This document shows, piece by piece, positions 59,862 to 64,000 of a DNA stretch of 64,000 nt. Each line of letters opens with the position of its first letter. Position 1 is the stretch's first letter. A model generated the notes under the pieces. The model did not search any database. It had not been told where the DNA came from and saw nothing but the letters and a program-made list of their open reading frames with translations. A program made the translations under genes and the position numbers. The stretch covers positions 124,001 through 188,000 of the forward strand of contig NZ_CP013188.1 of the NCBI RefSeq assembly GCF_001444405.1, read 5' to 3'. Source of the DNA: Pseudoalteromonas phenolica (lineage in GTDB: Bacteria > Pseudomonadota > Gammaproteobacteria > Enterobacterales > Alteromonadaceae).

Positions 59862-62417
59862 TTATTGAACCTGTAGTGTCAATGGCTGATGCTGCCAGTT
59901 AAATTTCACCGTTAAGGTGCTGTTTTTATTATTCCAATCATAAGATTGAATGATTTGGTCGCCTACCTTAACCTGCTTTGGCTGCTGTTGCCAGTTATGG
60001 ATTTTTAAGGTGATTTCACGTGCTTTAGGTATGCCCTTGTAGCCTTTGCCCTGGCGCATAAGCAGCATGCCCAGTTGGCTATTATTCTGCTTCGCTGCGA
60101 AGTTAAGTAGTTCAAACTCTCCGCGTTTGTCGGCATTCATGGTGTGGCCATCGTCTTCATACATACTGCCTGTAGCATTTTGTACTTGGTTATCGGCCCA
60201 ATAATGTAAGGTTAGGTGCTCAGAGCTGTAGTTTTGCGTGGTTTGGAACTTCTCAACCATAGGCACAAATGCCCCCGCTTTAACGAACACAGGGATTTGC
60301 TCAAGGTTTATCTCGACTTTATGTGTTTTGCCGCCTTCCAACTTTTTGCCAGTGAAGTAGTTAAACCACACACCTTCTGGCAACGTGACGTCGACAGAAC
60401 TTAAATTAGCTGAGGTAATAGGGTGTACAAAAAACGCATCGCCCCATAGGTAGCTGTCTTTGTTCGAAAGGTCTGTATTGGCAGCGTCATCCATAAAAGT
60501 TGGTCGCATCAGCGGGAGACCCGATTGGCTATTCTGATACGCTAACGTGTAGTTATAAGGCATCATTTGGTATCTAAGTTCGATGAACTGACGCAAAATA
60601 TCTTGCGTTTCTTTATCGTGGAATACCACTTCTGAAGGAATATGTTCTTGACCATGCGGGCGATAAATTGGTTGGAACACACCGTATTGTAACCAACGGA
60701 TATACAACTCTTTATTAAACTGCTCACCACCGGCAAAACCACCTAGGTCAGAGTGCGTATAACCCAAACCAAACATACCCATTTGCAGTGATAACTCAAC
60801 TTGCGGTTTTAATCCGCCCCAAGTTCTATTCACATCCCCAGTCCAAGGCACCATGCCGTAGCGCTGAGAGCCAGCAGCACCTGCACGCATTAAAATAAAT
60901 GGACGTTGTTCAGGTTGCGTCGTTTGTAAATGTTGAAATAACATTTTTGCCCATTGATGGCCGTAGGCGTTATGAATGGCATCGGCAGACACTTGCTGGC
61001 CATTATCTAGGGTGTGCAATGCATCACTCGGGTGTACTTCTGGTTCACCTAAATCGCCCCACCAACCTTGTACACCTTGTTCAGCAAGTTCTTGATAAAT
61101 ATTATTAAACCAGTTTCGACCTGTGTCGTTGAAGACGTCGACAATGCCGGTATTACCAAAGTAAAAATCAAACGTTTTTGGGTTGCCTTCGACATCTTTT
61201 GCCAGCACTTTTTGTGAAACTGCATCATCCCAGCGTTTTGAACTTGAAAGAATAAATGGCTCAGTGATCAAAATAGGTTGAATGCCTTGCTCACGTAGTT
61301 CGCGCAGCATTTTTTCAGGTTCAGGAAACGCGTCTTTATCCCAAGCGAGGTTGCCCATATGGCCCTGAATGTCTTTACCAAACCAATATAAGTCAATGAT
61401 GATGGAGTCGAGCGGGATATTCAGCGCTTTGAATTTAGCAACTGTGTCCATTACTTCTTGTTGTGTGCGATAACCAAAGCGTGAGGCAAAATTACCAAAC
61501 GCCCAGCGAGGTAATATGGGCTGTGTGCCACTGATATCGGTGTAGTTGGCGATCAGCTCTGGGTAAGAATCACCTGCAACAACAATATAAGCGTTACGTC
61601 CTGCCACAGCTTCAAACTGCAAAACATTGTGTTCAGACTTTGCTAAATCAACCCAGCCTTTGGCGCTGTTATCGAATAGCAACATATATTGTTTATTCGA
61701 CATCACCGCAGGCAAGCTGTAATTCATTTGTACTGATTCAGTTTCGTAGCCGTAATGCGCACGGTTGTATAGAGGTAAACGATGGCCGCGGCGATCCATA
61801 CCTAATACGCGCTCACCTGTGCCAAGTAATTGCTCACTGTCATTTAAGTTAAAGCGAACACCATGTACGTTATGTGTTTGAGTTTGGCTGTCTTGCTGTT
61901 CAATCACTGTGCCTGAGTAAAAGCCTTGTTCTTCTTTTACTAGTAATTGTTTGCCTTTAAAGTAACTGACTGAATAAGGCTGCGTGGTAATTTCGACACG
62001 CATATTGCCTGCTGAGCCAACAAGCACATTGCCTTGCTGTGAAGCCTTCTGACTAAAGAGTAAGGTATGGTCTTGGTGTGTTTCACTGATGGTATAAGAA
62101 GGCAGGTTACTTGCCGAAACAGCAGCTTGTTTGGCATTGAATACCGCTTCAATGGCACTGTCATTCAATGCTGAGAAGGTAACATCACCCAGTGTTGTGG
62201 TAACCGTCAACTCACCATTTTGATAGCTGTGAGACACATATTTATGCGCTTTTGATGCAATGGTATAAGGTTTGTCATTGTTCTTATTTTCAACAGCTTG
62301 CACTGTAATGAGTGGATTTAAAACCAGTCCTGTAACTAGGCTAATACCCAAAAAAACTTTACTCACACCCAACCTCTTTGTCATTTTTCTTGATGATTGC
62401 ATCATAGCGTCATTCAT
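59862..62417 (-). CDS. GH31 alpha-glucosidase, exported
   Basis: 851 aa. N-terminal signal sequence (residues ~18-45, FLGISLVTGLVLNPLITVQA) after a 17-residue basic lead. Beta-sandwich N domain, then the catalytic barrel: SIIIDLYWFG, ITEPFILSS, nucleophile block GWWGDLGEPEVH (~460), acid block WTGDVNRTWGG (~535), and RWLQYGVFQPIYRPHG. C-terminal beta domains include a DUF5110-like part (YEDDGHTMN). Periplasmic or outer-membrane; releases glucose from alpha-glucosides such as maltodextrin or isomaltose. First gene of an operon with glk copy 2. Confidence 0.93.
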   Translation of the reverse strand: MNDAMMQSSRKMTKRLGVSKVFLGISLVTGLVLNPLITVQAVENKNNDKPYTIASKAHKYVSHSYQNGELTVTTTLGDVTFSALNDSAIEAVFNAKQAAVSASNLPSYTISETHQDHTLLFSQKASQQGNVLVGSAGNMRVEITTQPYSVSYFKGKQLLVKEEQGFYSGTVIEQQDSQTQTHNVHGVRFNLNDSEQLLGTGERVLGMDRRGHRLPLYNRAHYGYETESVQMNYSLPAVMSNKQYMLLFDNSAKGWVDLAKSEHNVLQFEAVAGRNAYIVVAGDSYPELIANYTDISGTQPILPRWAFGNFASRFGYRTQQEVMDTVAKFKALNIPLDSIIIDLYWFGKDIQGHMGNLAWDKDAFPEPEKMLRELREQGIQPILITEPFILSSSKRWDDAVSQKVLAKDVEGNPKTFDFYFGNTGIVDVFNDTGRNWFNNIYQELAEQGVQGWWGDLGEPEVHPSDALHTLDNGQQVSADAIHNAYGHQWAKMLFQHLQTTQPEQRPFILMRAGAAGSQRYGMVPWTGDVNRTWGGLKPQVELSLQMGMFGLGYTHSDLGGFAGGEQFNKELYIRWLQYGVFQPIYRPHGQEHIPSEVVFHDKETQDILRQFIELRYQMMPYNYTLAYQNSQSGLPLMRPTFMDDAANTDLSNKDSYLWGDAFFVHPITSANLSSVDVTLPEGVWFNYFTGKKLEGGKTHKVEINLEQIPVFVKAGAFVPMVEKFQTTQNYSSEHLTLHYWADNQVQNATGSMYEDDGHTMNADKRGEFELLNFAAKQNNSQLGMLLMRQGKGYKGIPKAREITLKIHNWQQQPKQVKVGDQIIQSYDWNNKNSTLTVKFNWQHQPLTLQVQ

Positions 62418-62431
62418 AAAACTGCAAATCC

Positions 62432-62445
62432 TGAATACGTATGCA
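62432..62445. promoter_or_regulatory. LacI-type palindrome tgaatacgtatgca upstream of the alpha-glucosidase
   Basis: Lies 15-28 bp before the alpha-glucosidase start. Exact reverse complement of the box at 46855-46868, and different from the tgcaaacgtttgca type of regulator 2. Confidence 0.6.
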
Positions 62446-62603
62446 AAGGCTGTTACGAAAAAATCATAACGCGTATTCTTTATGACAATATTATAACGAC
62501 TATCCGATTATGCCTCGGGTCTTTTAAAACTCAGTGCCACTAACTGTGACACTGAGAACAAAATGAGGTGTAGGGCGATGAAGAAGAGTCTTTGGGGTTT
62601 TAA

Positions 62604-64000
62604 ATGAAAGAACAAATGTGGTGGCGCGGCGCCGTTATTTATCAGGTATATCCACGCAGCTTCTATGATGCCAACCAAGATGGTATCGGTGATATTCCGG
62701 GTATCATCGCAAAATTAGACTACATCAAAAGCTTAGGTGTAGATGCGATTTGGGTATCGCCATTCTTTAAATCTCCTATGAAAGACTTCGGCTACGACAT
62801 CAGTGATTATCGCGATATTGATCCGCTATTTGGTCAGTTATCAGATTTTGATGAGCTGATCGCCAAAGCCCATGACCGTGGCATTAAGATCATGATTGAC
62901 CAAGTATTGAGTCATACATCTGATCAACATGCTTGGTTCTTAGAAAGTCGTGAAGATAAAACTAATGACAAAGCTGATTGGTACGTATGGGCTGATGCTA
63001 AGCCAGATGGCACACCACCAAATAACTGGATGTCGATTTTTGGTGGTGTTGCGTGGACGTGGGAACCGCGCCGTCAACAATACTACCTGCACAACTTCTT
63101 AACCAGTCAGCCAGACCTTAACTTCCATAACCCAGAAGTACGTCAAGCAACCCTTGATAATATTGAGTTTTGGCTAAAACGTGGTGTAGATGGCTTCCGT
63201 TTAGATGCAATTAACTTTTGCTTTCATGACGCGCAATTACGTGACAACCCGCCTAAAGCGCAAGAGCTGCGTACCAATATCGGTTTTGACTCAAAGAACC
63301 CGTATGCGTATCAGTATCACTATTACAACAATACCCAAGATGAAAACTTGGGCTTTATGGAAGACATTCGCGCACTATTAGACAAGTACCCGGGCACAGT
63401 CGCACTTGGTGAAATCTCGTCTGAAGATTCATTAAAAACCATGGCGGAGTACACCCAAGGTGATAAGCGTCTTCACATGGGGTATAGCTTTGATCTGCTA
63501 ACAGATGACTTTAAAGCAAGCTACATTAAGCAAGTCGTAGAGTCATTAGAAGCACGCGTATCGGATGGTTGGCCATGTTGGTCTGTGTCGAACCATGATG
63601 TTATTCGTGTTGCGAGCCGTTGGGGCAGAACACAAAACGCTGAAGGTAATGCAACACTCGCGAAAATGTTGTATGCGATGATTTCATCACTGCGCGGAAG
63701 TGTTTGTAGCTATCAAGGTGAAGAGCTTGGCCTAGTTGAAGCTGAAATTGCTTACGAAGACTTACAAGACCCGTATGGCATTACGTTCTGGCCACAGTTC
63801 AAAGGCCGTGATGGTTGTCGTACTCCACATCCTTGGGAAAGCCAAAAAGACAATGCAGGTTTTAGTACTGCTAAACCTTGGTTACCTGTGCCTGAAGCGC
63901 ATTATACTACCGCAGTAGATACCCAAGAGCATGATGAAAACTCAGTACTAAATAGCTACCGTCATTTCAGTGCATGGCGTAAAGGCTTTGAAGCAATTCT
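62604..64000 (+). CDS. GH13 alpha-glucosidase/oligo-1,6-glucosidase (3' partial)
   Basis: Read from the sequence; at least 465 codons, still open at the window edge. It starts MKEQMWWRGAVIYQVYPRSF, typical of the GH13 subfamily 23 enzymes. Conserved regions: I, DQVLSHTSD; II, GFRLDAINF with the nucleophile Asp; III, VALGEISSED with the acid Glu; IV, SVSNHDVIR. Also YDISDYRDIDPLFG and FWPQFKGRDGCRTPHPW. No signal peptide, so cytoplasmic, acting on imported oligosaccharides. Divergent from the alpha-glucosidase operon with 187 bp between; it may share the operator at 62432. Confidence 0.92.
   Translation, partial: MKEQMWWRGAVIYQVYPRSFYDANQDGIGDIPGIIAKLDYIKSLGVDAIWVSPFFKSPMKDFGYDISDYRDIDPLFGQLSDFDELIAKAHDRGIKIMIDQVLSHTSDQHAWFLESREDKTNDKADWYVWADAKPDGTPPNNWMSIFGGVAWTWEPRRQQYYLHNFLTSQPDLNFHNPEVRQATLDNIEFWLKRGVDGFRLDAINFCFHDAQLRDNPPKAQELRTNIGFDSKNPYAYQYHYYNNTQDENLGFMEDIRALLDKYPGTVALGEISSEDSLKTMAEYTQGDKRLHMGYSFDLLTDDFKASYIKQVVESLEARVSDGWPCWSVSNHDVIRVASRWGRTQNAEGNATLAKMLYAMISSLRGSVCSYQGEELGLVEAEIAYEDLQDPYGITFWPQFKGRDGCRTPHPWESQKDNAGFSTAKPWLPVPEAHYTTAVDTQEHDENSVLNSYRHFSAWRKGFEAI

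Overview
The window reads as chromosome of a marine gammaproteobacterium of the Alteromonadales, most likely Pseudoalteromonas. The support is protein-level recognition plus context: a prpB-prpC-acnD-prpF methylcitrate operon under a GntR regulator, TonB-dependent sugar uptake with LacI regulators, a GlyGly-CTERM surface protein, about 40% GC, and many dispersed palindromic repeats. I saw no rRNA, tRNA, CRISPR array, complete insertion sequence or prophage.

Layout. 1-5.8 kb: 3' end of a large calcium-binding surface protein, a small protein, a DUF938 methyltransferase, a FemAB-like protein and a cold-shock gene. 5.8-6.4 kb: a block of dispersed repeats. 6.6-13.4 kb: the propionate (2-methylcitrate) operon. 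13.5-18.4 kb: LysE-type exporter, a lumazine-binding-like protein, FAD monooxygenase, small MscS channel, DUF952 and Kelch proteins. 18.4-25.7 kb: a histidine kinase and sigma-54-type response regulator divergent from an HlyD/ABC/FtsX export operon that has a -24/-12 type promoter and an upstream palindrome.

25.8-36.1 kb is the accessory part: a Calx-beta protein, an M23 peptidase lipoprotein, a cassette of five unlisted small genes for double-glycine-leader peptides behind an XRE regulator and a membrane protein, then a GST/TetR pair and a DUF2971 gene set among mosaic hairpin repeats. 36-45 kb: DUF2145, XRE regulator, lipase-like hydrolase, YiaA-like protein, REP-type hairpins, a LacI regulator, a LysR/quinone oxidoreductase pair and a di-haem peroxidase lipoprotein.

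45-64 kb is devoted to alpha-glucosides: an MFS transporter, a giant hybrid sensor kinase, a trehalose operon (MFS permease, GH37 trehalase, glucokinase) with its LacI regulator and TonB receptor, then a second operon (GH31 alpha-glucosidase, a second nearly identical glucokinase) and a GH13 enzyme running off the right edge. Two LacI-type palindromes mark the two sub-regulons.

The most novel item is the 29.6-31.65 kb peptide cassette: two almost identical short peptides and three diverged long peptides in tandem ~495-bp units, each unit ending in the same hairpin. The second is a dispersed repeat family whose hairpins use a GAA triloop (often exactly GCGAAGC) and whose stems covary between copies.
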